From assembly GCA_002167435.2 (NCBI GenBank), contig NHBR02000063.1, positions 1 to 48,674 of the forward strand: a DNA stretch of 48,674 bases. Direction: 5' to 3'. A model generated the notes under the pieces. The model saw only the letters and a program-made list of their open reading frames with translations. It was not told the origin of the DNA and did not search any database. How positions within the stretch are numbered: position 1 is the stretch's first letter; the number at the start of each line of letters is the position of its first letter. Positions 16,970 through 23,403 of the stretch are shown in pieces. A program made the translations under genes and the position numbers. This DNA is from Allomuricauda sp. TMED12. GTDB taxonomy: Bacteria > Bacteroidota > Bacteroidia > Flavobacteriales > Flavobacteriaceae.

Positions 16970-17688
16970 TTGTTCGCACCTTTCTGAAGTATGAACGCCA
17001 ACTTACGCGCCAACGCTTCATCGTCAACATTAACATTCGTTTCGGATTGTATCGGTCCGTCGTCTTTACCGGTGACTTGCGCCTTTAACACGTCGCCGTA
17101 GCGTTTTGGGTCCCACTTACCGAGCAACCATTTACGCGTATCAATCTGCATCTTACGGTGTTGTGTAGCGTCTTTCTTGGTAATTTTCTCACGTGTCATT
17201 GAACCGTTCGTGCTAGATTCTTCAGTCATTTCACGGATGTATTCATCGACGGGTGTATCAGCTATTCGCAGCATATCCATTGCAATCATGTCGTAACCTG
17301 TTTTACGCGCATGTGCAAATTCTCTACTGAACACTTCGTCTTGTTCCATCCATTTATACAGTGTAGCGGGTTTAGGAACACCGTCTTGACGACAAAAATC
17401 GGCCAACGTTTTGCCATGACTCACCCAATTACACAAATCATATTTAATTTCTTCAACGCGTTCGAATGGTTGTTGTCCTTGCGTATTCACCGGATTGGTA
17501 AGTAATTCCACAAACTTTTCGTTAACAATCAACTCGTTAACATCATCCAGTTCAATGTCGGTATTCATAGCAGCACGATAATGGTCGTAATCTTTTATGT
17601 ATTCTTTGACAAATCGTTTAATTTGATTCAATGTGTAGTCACGCATTGCGTAATACCCCATGTTTGACGGTTTAGTCACAGTGTACAT
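16966..17688 (-). CDS. terS: Terminase small subunit
   Basis: A 240-residue protein that overlaps the TerL start by four bases. A helix-turn-helix of the terminase type lies around residues 92-115 (KTLADFCRQDGVPKPATLYKWM). Further on come IDTRKWLLGKWDPKRYGD, a phrase typical of one small-terminase group, and a charged tail. The protein recognises viral DNA and regulates TerL. Possible starts are 17688 (used here), 17661 and 17646; the last has a GGGG site upstream, so the N-terminus is uncertain. The CCAGTAC repeat cluster just upstream could be its binding (pac) region. Confidence 0.85.
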   Translation of the reverse strand: MYTVTKPSNMGYYAMRDYTLNQIKRFVKEYIKDYDHYRAAMNTDIELDDVNELIVNEKFVELLTNPVNTQGQQPFERVEEIKYDLCNWVSHGKTLADFCRQDGVPKPATLYKWMEQDEVFSREFAHARKTGYDMIAMDMLRIADTPVDEYIREMTEESSTNGSMTREKITKKDATQHRKMQIDTRKWLLGKWDPKRYGDVLKAQVTGKDDGPIQSETNVNVDDEALARKLAFILQKGANK

Positions 17689-17740
17689 TCAGTACCCAAT
17701 CACCGCAAACATTCTAATTTATCGAACGAAAAACCCCTAC

Positions 17741-18005
17741 CCAGTACACCCCAGTACCACCCAGTACCATACTGGGGTCATGGGAGTCCGCGTCCTATAA
17801 GGGCTACAGACCATTCGATAGTCCATTCCAGTACAAGTTGCCAAATTCGTCTGGCGGAGCACCCACACCACAACGTTCTACGGTCGTACGCTGTACACAT
17901 ACACTCTATATATTTATTATTTCTCTTATTATTAAGAAAGTACTGGGGTTATGGGTAGATATCGCTACACACCGCGCCAACCGTGCACTCCCAGTACCCC
18001 AGTAC
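17741..18005. repeat. CCAGTAC repeat cluster in the terS upstream region (candidate ori or pac)
   Basis: The gene-free stretch 17689-18153 holds seven CCAGTAC heptamers, in either orientation, at 17741, 17751, 17761, 17828, 17940 (inverted), 17991 and 17998. The first three are tandem with an exact 10-base period, one DNA turn. Perfect inverted repeats occur: CCCAGTA-CCA-TACTGGG (17760-17776), and GTACTGGGG (17940) with CCCCAGTAC (17997). Between the clusters lies a strongly AT-rich patch (about 17905-17935). Iterons beside an AT-rich unwinding element suggest a replication origin. Adjacency to terS equally suggests a packaging site. Confidence 0.7.
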
Positions 18006-18079
18006 AAACCGAAAAGTACGGGTAATTCACTGGATATTTTTCACTTTTAGTGCAACGTATTTCATGATAACCTGAGCAT

Positions 18080-18107
18080 ATTGCATAATTAAACGCTATG
18101 TTATAAT
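18080..18107 (+). promoter_or_regulatory. Promoter of the rightward accessory genes
   Basis: A perfect TATAAT -10 box (18102-18107) is preceded at 16 bases by ATTGCA (or TTGCAT at 15). It lies about 45 bases before the HTH gene. It carries no TGAC-N6-GTCA palindrome, so it may be constitutive or controlled differently. Confidence 0.55.
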
Positions 18108-18153
18108 TTATAGATGATTTAAAACCTTTCACATTTAATGCAATCACTCAAAA

Positions 18154-18621
18154 ATGGCGAAACTTATGTTAATGCGAATATTGCGCTTGAAGTGCAACCT
18201 AACTAATGAAGATGTTAGTAAAATGATGGATGTATCACTTCGAACCGTCGTCAATTGGAACAACAACTACACCACTGCACCGTCGAAAGTTGTGGAAAGA
18301 CTGGAAAAAGTGTACGGCTCAATCAGTATGTATTCATTCAAGCTGCAACGGCCCATTCATTATCACGATTGGAAAGAACGTTACCCTGAACTGTCTGAGT
18401 TCAACGACGACGTACAACTTGCCATACTCGAACGGTGTATCACTCGAACGGGTATTAAAGATGTACGTTACGTGACACCCTGGACTGAAGCTATCGACGC
18501 GTTACAACTCACACCAAACGAATTAATCAAGCTAGGCTACAAAGATGCTCACGACGTCTATTACCATGGCGCCGAACCTGCACCGGCAACGGCTCAATTG
18601 TTGGAGGCGACTCATGTATAA
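18154..18621 (+). CDS. HTH DNA-binding protein, first gene of the rightward block
   Basis: A 155-residue protein with an N-terminal helix-turn-helix (NLTNEDVSKMMDVSLRTVVNW), in which MDVSLRTVVNW is the recognition-helix pattern. It is followed by a helical region (VVERLEKVYGS) and a C-terminal part with a second possible helical pair (LTPNELIKLGYKDA). It could be a transcriptional regulator or an initiator acting on the CCAGTAC repeats that lie just upstream. That link is inference from position. There is no visible ribosome site at the first ATG; starts at 18166 or 18172 are possible. Confidence 0.65.
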   Translation: MAKLMLMRILRLKCNLTNEDVSKMMDVSLRTVVNWNNNYTTAPSKVVERLEKVYGSISMYSFKLQRPIHYHDWKERYPELSEFNDDVQLAILERCITRTGIKDVRYVTPWTEAIDALQLTPNELIKLGYKDAHDVYYHGAEPAPATAQLLEATHV

Positions 18622-18676
18622 AGTTATCTGCGCAGATCCACCATGGCAATACAAACACAAAAAAGTATTGCACTAA
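18614..18676 (+). pseudogene. Truncated N6-adenine methyltransferase (DPPW) remnant
   Basis: After an excellent GGAGG site, an ATG opens a 20-codon frame reading MYKVICADPPWQY and then a stop after VLH. Start-proximal 'Y-K-V-I-x-A-D-P-P-W-x-Y' is the beginning of MT-A70/Dam-like adenine methyltransferases, with DPPW as the catalytic motif. Everything after the first 13 or so residues is gone, and the next genes are unrelated. It overlaps the HTH stop by eight bases, as an intact downstream gene would. I read it as the stump of a methyltransferase deleted by a module exchange. Confidence 0.7.
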
Positions 18677-18695
18677 TCTAAAAAGTAAGTATACT
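18668..18695 (+). promoter_or_regulatory. Promoter of the small accessory gene operon
   Basis: TTGCAC, 16 bases, TATACT, followed after about 45 bases by the 73-aa gene. The -10 box lies in the perfect palindrome AAGTATACTT (18687-18696), which could be an operator. The -35 overlaps the end of the methyltransferase stump. Confidence 0.5.
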
Positions 18696-18739
18696 TAAAT
18701 CATAAACTCAACAAGCCAACCACTTATTTGGAGATTTAT

Positions 18740-18961
18740 ATGTTTCACGTTTACAACAAGTTCGATTCCATGGATTGCATTCACGTTTACGCAGCAAGCG
18801 AGCAGGATGCTATTTCCATTGCTTTGCAAGATGGATATCTTACAGATACGCTTGGCGTTGAAGATTCAGATATTGTTGCTTATCCCTTCTCGCGCAATGA
18901 CCAGACTTCTATCTTTGTTAGGCGTGTAAACGCTTATGGAGTTATAGAGGCGGGCCGATAA
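18740..18961 (+). CDS. Unknown small accessory protein
   Basis: A 73-residue protein starting at an ATG eight bases after GGAG. The middle part (IHVYAASEQDAISIALQDGY) has the strand-helix form of small phage proteins that resemble 'YAASEEDA' type alpha/beta domains. No function can be assigned. It is the first gene of a run of tightly packed short frames, and its stop overlaps the next ATG (TAATG). Confidence 0.6.
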   Translation: MFHVYNKFDSMDCIHVYAASEQDAISIALQDGYLTDTLGVEDSDIVAYPFSRNDQTSIFVRRVNAYGVIEAGR

Positions 18962-19176
18962 TGGCCTGCCCTTACAAGCATAAGGTTTCAAACCAAAGAA
19001 GAGGGGTTAATGCTCTTAACATAGAGGTAAGCGAGCCTAGCCCTAGATGCGCAGCAAAGCCAAAGCCTAGACATGAAGGGAGAGTCCTTCAGTGGATTTT
19101 CAGTGGAGGATCCCCAGTTGACTGTTGTTACAAGTGTGAACCAGGAACAGAAAAGGATATACCAGAATGCAAATGA
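18961..19176 (+). CDS. Unknown Cys-rich basic small protein
   Basis: A 71-residue basic protein, probably disordered in its first half. Six Cys are present, including a CCYKC cluster near the end that could bind a metal. It is translationally coupled to the previous gene. Nothing in it identifies a family. Its reality rests on the overlapping operon context. Confidence 0.45.
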   Translation: MACPYKHKVSNQRRGVNALNIEVSEPSPRCAAKPKPRHEGRVLQWIFSGGSPVDCCYKCEPGTEKDIPECK

Positions 19177-19349
19177 AAACATTGCAACAACACATAGGTG
19201 ATAAGTATAACTCAGTCTACAACGCCGCCAAGCAAACAGGCAAAAGCGAAACCCAACTGCACCGATGGATTAAAAAAGGTGCACTGATTGATTCCGATGG
19301 TAACGTTTGGACGAAACCTAGTGGTGGTAATCTGAATGTGGCTCGATAA
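19167..19349 (+). CDS. Small Cro-like HTH protein
   Basis: A 60-residue protein whose central part (SVYNAAKQTGKSETQLHRWI) is a compact helix-turn-helix followed by KKGALIDSDGNVW, the shape of Cro/CII-type mini regulators in which a short beta pair follows the recognition helix. An AGGA site precedes the ATG. It overlaps both neighbours by about ten bases. It could control the accessory operon promoter with the AAGTATACTT palindrome, but no direct evidence is visible. Confidence 0.6.
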   Translation: MQMKTLQQHIGDKYNSVYNAAKQTGKSETQLHRWIKKGALIDSDGNVWTKPSGGNLNVAR

Positions 19350-19548
19350 CGATGCGCATGTGGATGACGAGGGTAATGTCTACATACGTACTAAGAGGAA
19401 GTTGGTTAAAATGAGTAAATTCACACAAGGTTTTATGCTGTTATGTGCGTTCTTCTGCGGTATGGCGGTTGAACGCGATATGATACTCGTAGCGATAATC
19501 TGCGTCATCTGTATCGCTGGCGCACCTTACGTAATGGAGGAAAAATGA
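19336..19548 (+). CDS. Small membrane protein, two transmembrane segments
   Basis: A 70-residue protein with a charged N-terminal third and two hydrophobic stretches (FMLLCAFFCGMA and MILVAIICVICIAGA) separated by a short charged loop VERD. This is a typical helical hairpin. Possible roles are superinfection exclusion or an accessory holin-like function; neither is shown. It ends with a GGAGG that serves the next gene, which starts inside its stop. Confidence 0.6.
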   Translation: MWLDNDAHVDDEGNVYIRTKRKLVKMSKFTQGFMLLCAFFCGMAVERDMILVAIICVICIAGAPYVMEEK

Positions 19549-20102
19549 TGGTTGATTGGAATGATAATGCGCAAGCGGCGGTAAGGGAGTTTGCTCACTA
19601 CATCGGGCAGAGCGACAAGTGCGAGCGATACATGGAAGCATTCGTAACAAAGAAAACCGTTGCGGATGCGGTGGAGTGGGCTAATGGTGTATGGCCTTCT
19701 TCTTTTAGTAAGAAGGCTTGCGCTATCGGTATAAACCTTGAGACTGGTAACTTTGTAGTTTGGGATAAAAGTTCTTTCAATAAATGCAACAGCTATATTG
19801 TGTGCGACTACAAACAATTCGACGCTTATGTGAAAGAGCAAGATGGCGAGAAGTGGACGCATAGAACAAACGCGGGCGAATTATGCAAGATTCATGTAAA
19901 AGAGCCTGACGTCAACGGTGTTATCATTGTAATTAACGAGCGCGGTGAATATTTGCGTCATAACTCTGATTCACTAAAACCAATCAAGCCGACGATAAGT
20001 GAAAAAGAATACAAACTACTCGCTGAATATTCTCACTACTTAAACTGTACACCGGCTGAATTTGATCAGTACATAAGTGAAACCTATGACGTCATTAACT
20101 AA
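19545..20102 (+). CDS. Unknown accessory protein
   Basis: A 185-residue soluble protein with a strong GGAGG ribosome site. The first 65 residues are helical and Trp-rich (ADAVEWANGVWP). The middle is a beta-rich stretch (FVVWDKSSF, SYIVCDYKQFDAYV) and the last third is again helical. I recognise no domain. It belongs to the densely overlapping accessory operon, a usual site for host-takeover proteins. Confidence 0.6.
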   Translation: MMVDWNDNAQAAVREFAHYIGQSDKCERYMEAFVTKKTVADAVEWANGVWPSSFSKKACAIGINLETGNFVVWDKSSFNKCNSYIVCDYKQFDAYVKEQDGEKWTHRTNAGELCKIHVKEPDVNGVIIVINERGEYLRHNSDSLKPIKPTISEKEYKLLAEYSHYLNCTPAEFDQYISETYDVIN

Positions 20103-20301
20103 ACGCGTATGTGACGTTATCCACTCATGTAAGACGCTGGAGCAGTTAACCGTAGCCCAGCGCTACACTGCCCTGGCGTCACGTACTAAACATTGCGCAC
20201 CATTCGATGAATTCGTTAAGAGGGAATTGAATTATGTCCGAGAAACTATCAACCGCACACGCAGCCTATCGCAAAGGCGAACAAGCAGCAATGAAGACTA
20301 A
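20086..20301 (+). CDS. Unknown small basic protein
   Basis: A 71-residue basic helical protein starting from the ATG at 20086, within the end of the 185-aa gene. A GTG at 20077 is an alternative start. It contains an FDEFVKRELNYVRETINR helix. Its last 68 bases overlap the RMF-like gene in another frame, an unusually long overlap even for this region. One of the two could be shorter than drawn. No function assigned. Confidence 0.45.
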   Translation: MTSLTKRVCDVIHSCKTLEQLTVAQRYTALASRTKHCAPFDEFVKRELNYVRETINRTRSLSQRRTSSNED

Positions 20302-20389
20302 ACCGGTGTGCCCATACGGTCAAACTAAGATTGAGTTGGTTCATTGGTTTTGGGCCGGTTACAACGATAAGAAAAGTGAAATGAAATGA
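20234..20389 (+). CDS. RMF/CrpP-fold small protein
   Basis: A 51-residue protein with the ribosome-modulation-factor/CrpP pattern: a first helix (AAYRKGEQAAM), a short 'N/C-P-Y' turn (VCPYGQ) and a second helix with paired Trp (IELVHWFWAGYND). In cellular RMF this hairpin binds near the 16S 3' end and dimerises 70S ribosomes. Many phages carry relatives of unknown effect. The start is preceded by AGGGA. Ribosome control during infection is a reasonable inference, but the fold has other roles. Confidence 0.65.
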   Translation: MSEKLSTAHAAYRKGEQAAMKTKPVCPYGQTKIELVHWFWAGYNDKKSEMK

Positions 20390-20556
20390 CAAACGTGTAC
20401 CAATGTCACGCCAAGTTTAAAGGTGGTGACGAATACCGCTATACCGTTGAAGCCATGGATACCGAGATAGCCGACCGTGCGTTTCAGCAATACGTTTACG
20501 AGCAACGCTACCTAACAAAAGCAGTTGCAACAAAATGGAGCATTGAAGAACAATGA
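20386..20556 (+). CDS. Unknown small protein
   Basis: A 56-residue protein (YQCHAKFKGGDEYRYTVEAM, then a helix with ADRAFQQYVYEQRY). Four-base ATGA overlaps join it to the RMF-like gene before it and the lysozyme-like gene after it, which is good support for a real gene. Predicted as a small strand-strand-helix unit. No family recognised. Confidence 0.6.
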   Translation: MTNVYQCHAKFKGGDEYRYTVEAMDTEIADRAFQQYVYEQRYLTKAVATKWSIEEQ

Positions 20557-21005
20557 ACAAACAACAGTTACTAGATTTAGTGGTTAGACCGACACTCGCA
20601 GAAATCCCGAATGGTCCGTCTGGTGAAACGGCGATTATGATGATTATCGCTCACGAATCACGTCGTGGTGAATTCCTTAAACAATGGCCCACTGGACCAG
20701 CGTGGGGCTTGATTCAAATGGAAGTAAAAACACACGACGACACGTGGTTACACGGTGATTCAATTTGGGATAACGCACGAACATTAGGGATTATTGGAAC
20801 TGATGATATACCACCACCACATTACAGTCGTCTAGCGTGGGATTTACGTTACAACGTATTCATGGCCCGTCAACGTCTGTTCATGAAACCTGGCGCTTTA
20901 CCCACCGACTTAGCACGATTGTCACGCTACCTTAAAAAGCACTGGAACAGTGTTGGTGGCGCAGCGTCTGAAACGTCGTATATGGACGATTACCTCAAAT
21001 GGTAG
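20553..21005 (+). CDS. Lysozyme/transglycosylase-like protein (candidate endolysin)
   Basis: A 150-residue protein. The segment AIMMIIAHESRRGEF followed by GPAWGLIQME is the catalytic pattern of lytic transglycosylase-like enzymes: the Glu of 'H-E-S' as general acid, then the 'A-W-G-L-x-Q' core. The C-terminal half is helical (DLRYNVFMARQRLF, YMDDYLKW). No signal peptide is seen, so release would need the holin, which is far away at 36618-37190. It is the only cell-wall hydrolase I can find, apart from possible virion activities. Its stop codon lies inside the left arm of a long inverted repeat. Confidence 0.65.
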   Translation: MNKQQLLDLVVRPTLAEIPNGPSGETAIMMIIAHESRRGEFLKQWPTGPAWGLIQMEVKTHDDTWLHGDSIWDNARTLGIIGTDDIPPPHYSRLAWDLRYNVFMARQRLFMKPGALPTDLARLSRYLKKHWNSVGGAASETSYMDDYLKW

Positions 21006-21111
21006 GGTAAAGTTTAGCGTTATTCAACACCCAACGAACCCACGCTGTCACTGAAGCAACGACGCGTTAAAGTTTGTTGGGTGTTGAATAACGCTAAACT
21101 TTACCCTACCA
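21000..21111. repeat. Long perfect inverted repeat (36-bp arms)
   Basis: Arms 21000-21035 and 21076-21111 are perfectly complementary over 36 bases. With one G-T pair they extend to about 40, leaving a loop of about 31 bases. The left arm contains the stop codon of the lysozyme-like gene, and the right arm contains the putative start of a small HTH frame. Such a long perfect palindrome is genetically unstable and must be recent or selected. It could be a cruciform, a very strong RNA hairpin ending the upstream message, or an inverted duplication. Confidence 0.85.
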
Positions 21112-21218
21112 ATAAGACCGTAGCACACCGCACAGGTCTAACAGTAAACCAGGTTGAATACGTATTCCGCACTTTTCCCGAAGTGCGAGAAATGAGAAGG
21201 AAACTGAAACGTTCCTAG
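21081..21218 (+). CDS. Putative short HTH protein with non-ATG start, possibly damaged
   Basis: An open frame of 45 codons from GTG (or TTG at 21084) reads KTVAHRTGLTVNQVEYVFRT followed by a basic tail with REMRRKLKRS. This looks like a genuine helix-turn-helix: 'V-A-x-x-T-G-L-T' turn, then a recognition helix. No ribosome site or ATG is visible, and the putative start lies in the right arm of the inverted repeat. The gene may have lost its real 5' end when the palindrome formed. Coding status is uncertain. Confidence 0.4.
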   Translation: MLNNAKLYPTNKTVAHRTGLTVNQVEYVFRTFPEVREMRRKLKRS

Positions 21219-21226
21219 TAATAGGG

Positions 21227-21345
21227 CGTTTTGTAGATGGTTGTAGGGGATAGCGGACGCGCTGAACTTGACCGAGACGGATAACACCTCGAACGGGGTG
21301 CCGAGAAGTCGCGACTTAATACTCGTTACAACCATCTACAAAACG
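21227..21345 (+). ncRNA. Structured RNA element or leader closed by a 19-bp stem
   Basis: Bases 21227-21245 and 21327-21345 pair perfectly over 19 bp. The 81-base interior can form a ring of smaller hairpins: AGCG-GACG-CGCU, CCG-AGA-CGG, CACC/GGUG around UCGAACGG, and CGAG/CUCG enclosing AAGU-CGCG-ACUU. No long plus-strand frame crosses it. It ends three bases before the AAAGGAG site of the next gene, so it may be a cis-acting leader as well as a free RNA. It does not fit tRNA, hammerhead or twister patterns that I know. Confidence 0.5.
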
Positions 21346-21362
21346 AACAAAGGAGATTGAGA

Positions 21363-21875
21363 ATGACATTGTGGTCAGATGATAAAACAAACGAAGACAT
21401 TCAAAAGCTGGCAGAGACCAATAGCAATTCCGTAGTGTATAACTTGCATGAAGACTTGTTATGCGTCAAAGAGCAACTAGCAAAGGCTAAGGAAGATTAC
21501 AAAGCGCTTTTCTCAGCTTTTGAATCATGCCAAGACGAATTAAAAGAGTCTAATGAGCGTGAAAGCATTCTTAGCTGCCAGCTTGATTCTCACATAGAGC
21601 GTGTTGCTGAGCTAGAGAAAGAAAACAAACGAGAATCTATGGAGTTACGAAGCCGTTTGGGTTCGGCACTAGGTAGAAACTCTGAGTACAATTCAGCTAT
21701 TGAAACTGTTGCGTATAGGTGTTTTCTTGCGGGGTTAACTACCGAAAAACCTAGAGAACCTAATGTCCAAAATAATACCGCTACGGCGATAAGTCATTTT
21801 AACGTGATGGTAGACCGTCATGCTAGAAGCGCTTCACGTCATATACTTGAACAACTACGAAAGGAGCAAGAGTGA
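21363..21875 (+). CDS. Coiled-coil protein of unknown function
   Basis: A 170-residue protein from an ATG eight bases after AAAGGAG. Residues about 30-105 form a long heptad-rich coiled coil (KEQLAKAKEDYKALFSAF, RVAELEKENKRESMELR). The tail is helical and basic. Similar coiled-coil proteins occur widely in phage accessory regions without a fixed role. Its message would carry the structured element just upstream. The next gene starts at a GTG inside its stop region. Confidence 0.65.
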   Translation: MTLWSDDKTNEDIQKLAETNSNSVVYNLHEDLLCVKEQLAKAKEDYKALFSAFESCQDELKESNERESILSCQLDSHIERVAELEKENKRESMELRSRLGSALGRNSEYNSAIETVAYRCFLAGLTTEKPREPNVQNNTATAISHFNVMVDRHARSASRHILEQLRKEQE

Positions 21876-22363
21876 TTATTTTAACACAATGGGCGCAGCG
21901 GTGGGGAATACCACAAGTCGCGTTAGATGAACTGGTCGCTATGACACACGCCGACCGTCAACCACCAGCGGTACCAGATGGTGCAACCACCGAGCAGGGT
22001 GCCAGTAAACACCTAGCGTTACAAGCGGCCCAAGCTGGCGACGTGTTGTGGCGTAACAACGTTGGCGCCACTAAAGCGAAATGCCCCGAATGTGGGTATC
22101 AAACTGCACCGGTTCGCTACGGTATTGCCAATGACACACCGGCGATGAATAAATTAACCAAGTCGTCAGACCGTATCGGTATACGCCGTGTCGTGATGCA
22201 ACCGGAACACGTTGGTCACATCATCGGTCAGTTCACAGCACGTGAGGTTAAAAAGCCTGGATGGAAGTACACCGGTACCAAACGGGAACAAGCACAGTTA
22301 CGTTTCATTGAACTTGTCATAAGTATGGGAGGTGACGCATGTTTCTCGACGGGTATGTATTGA
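21872..22363 (+). CDS. VRR-NUC-type PD-(D/E)XK nuclease
   Basis: A 163-residue protein with a GTG start and an AAGGAG site. The order matches the VRR-NUC fold: an early helix before GDVLWRNNVGATK, then a pairing region SSDRIGIRR (catalytic Asp), FTAREVKKPG (the E-x-K pair) and TKREQAQLRFIELVISMGG (the Gln helix). The inserted CPECGYQ pair of Cys may bind a metal. Stand-alone VRR-NUC proteins act on branched or Holliday-type DNA in phages, fitting a role in recombination or in resolving replication intermediates. Confidence 0.75.
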   Translation: MIILTQWAQRWGIPQVALDELVAMTHADRQPPAVPDGATTEQGASKHLALQAAQAGDVLWRNNVGATKAKCPECGYQTAPVRYGIANDTPAMNKLTKSSDRIGIRRVVMQPEHVGHIIGQFTAREVKKPGWKYTGTKREQAQLRFIELVISMGGDACFSTGMY

Positions 22364-22458
22364 GTGTGAAATTAAAGTGGTCAACGGTGTTTTTATTTAT
22401 TATTGGCGCAGGTTTACCTGTATGGGTTTGTTTAGCGGTACTATGGTGGATATCATGA
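22339..22458 (+). CDS. Short single-span membrane peptide
   Basis: A 39-codon frame hidden under the upstream extension of the methyltransferase frame. It starts at an ATG after GGAGGTG and has a charged head (SVKLKW), then a long hydrophobic stretch (STVFLFIIGAGLPVWV, CLAVLWWIS). Its TGA shares bases with the methyltransferase ATG (ATGA), and its start overlaps the nuclease gene. The coupling and site support expression. Function unknown. Confidence 0.55.
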   Translation: MFLDGYVLSVKLKWSTVFLFIIGAGLPVWVCLAVLWWIS

Positions 22459-23369
22459 AAGTATTGAGTTTATTCGATGGTATGTCATGTGGTCAAATAG
22501 CACTAAATAATATAGGAATTGAACCAGAAATTTACTATGCGTCTGAAGTTGAACCAGATCCTATTAAAGTAACGCAACATGTTTTTCCTAACACCATTCA
22601 ACTAGGTAGTGTCACCGAGTGGCGCACATGGGATATTGACTGGTCAACGATAGATTTAGTGATGGGGGGTTCACCATGTCAAGGTTTTAGTTCTTCAGGT
22701 AGACATGGCGGCACTAACGCAACACTTGATGGTGTGGAGATAATTGTAAATTCATTACCCATGTATCACGCTATTAAAGCTTCAGGTGGTGAGTTTTTAA
22801 GTCACTCTCACTTATTTTGGGTGTTTGTTGAAATCGTTGAACATGTCAAAAAATACAATCCTAACGTTCGTTATATGCTAGAAAACGTTAAAATGTCTAA
22901 AGTTAATTTAGATATGATCACAACAGCGTTGGGCGTAGACCCTGTCTTCATAGACAGTGCTTTAGTCAGCGCTCAAAGTCGGCAACGTTATTACTGGTGT
23001 AATTGGAAAGTTGAACAGCCAGAAGATAAAGGTATTGTGCTGGCTGATATCTTAGAAAGTGGTGTGGTAGACCGAGATAAATCATATTGTATCGATGCAA
23101 ATTATGGGAAAGGTGGTAATCCTAACCATTATTTTAACAAATCTCGTCGTCAGTTAGTTTTCCCATCAGTTGCAGATTGTAACTTAAACAGTGTGAATTA
23201 TAGAAAACTGACAGTACGTGAATGCGCTAGATTACAAACCACGCCTGAATATTATATTTATAAGTTTCTAAATAGTGGGATGTCTAATACGCAATTATAC
23301 AAGATGCTTGGGAATGGTTTTACTGTGGAAGTTATAAGACATATCCTATCTTGCAACGAATGGACATAG
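22455..23369 (+). CDS. DNA (cytosine-5) methyltransferase
   Basis: A 304-residue protein starting at MKVLSLFDGMSCGQIAL (motif I, AdoMet binding). It carries the catalytic Cys in GSPCQGFSSSGR (motif IV, about residue 75), ENVKM (motif VI, about 142), QSRQRYYW (motif VIII) and MLGNGFTVEVI (motif X, about 286). All key residues are present, so it should be active, probably protecting phage DNA from host restriction. The target cannot be read. It is AT-richer than the replication genes. A second, unrelated copy of the same C-terminal motif survives after the next gene, suggesting replacement by homing. Confidence 0.9.
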   Translation: MKVLSLFDGMSCGQIALNNIGIEPEIYYASEVEPDPIKVTQHVFPNTIQLGSVTEWRTWDIDWSTIDLVMGGSPCQGFSSSGRHGGTNATLDGVEIIVNSLPMYHAIKASGGEFLSHSHLFWVFVEIVEHVKKYNPNVRYMLENVKMSKVNLDMITTALGVDPVFIDSALVSAQSRQRYYWCNWKVEQPEDKGIVLADILESGVVDRDKSYCIDANYGKGGNPNHYFNKSRRQLVFPSVADCNLNSVNYRKLTVRECARLQTTPEYYIYKFLNSGMSNTQLYKMLGNGFTVEVIRHILSCNEWT

Positions 23370-23379
23370 CAATTATAAT
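23351..23379 (+). promoter_or_regulatory. Promoter of the homing endonuclease gene
   Basis: TTGCAA, 17 bases, then a perfect TATAAT, about 25 bases before the endonuclease ATG. It overlaps the methyltransferase 3' end. The palindrome of the phage regulon is missing, so the element seems to bring its own expression signal. Confidence 0.65.
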
Positions 23380-23403
23380 GGGTGGACTAAAAGAGGATCA
23401 CTC

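Noticed and set aside
17665..17678. A further TGAC-N6-GTCA match (TGAC-GGTTTA-GTCA)
   Set aside because: It lies in the terS coding start, lacks a -10 box at the right distance and lacks the CGC half; about one such match is expected by chance.
21138..21335. 65-codon minus-strand frame across the structured RNA
   Set aside because: No ribosome site, crosses the paired arms, and composition does not suggest coding.
21227..21345. Known ribozyme, tRNA or self-splicing intron in the structured region
   Set aside because: No CUGANGA/GAAA hammerhead core, no T-loop or anticodon arm, and far too short for a group I intron.
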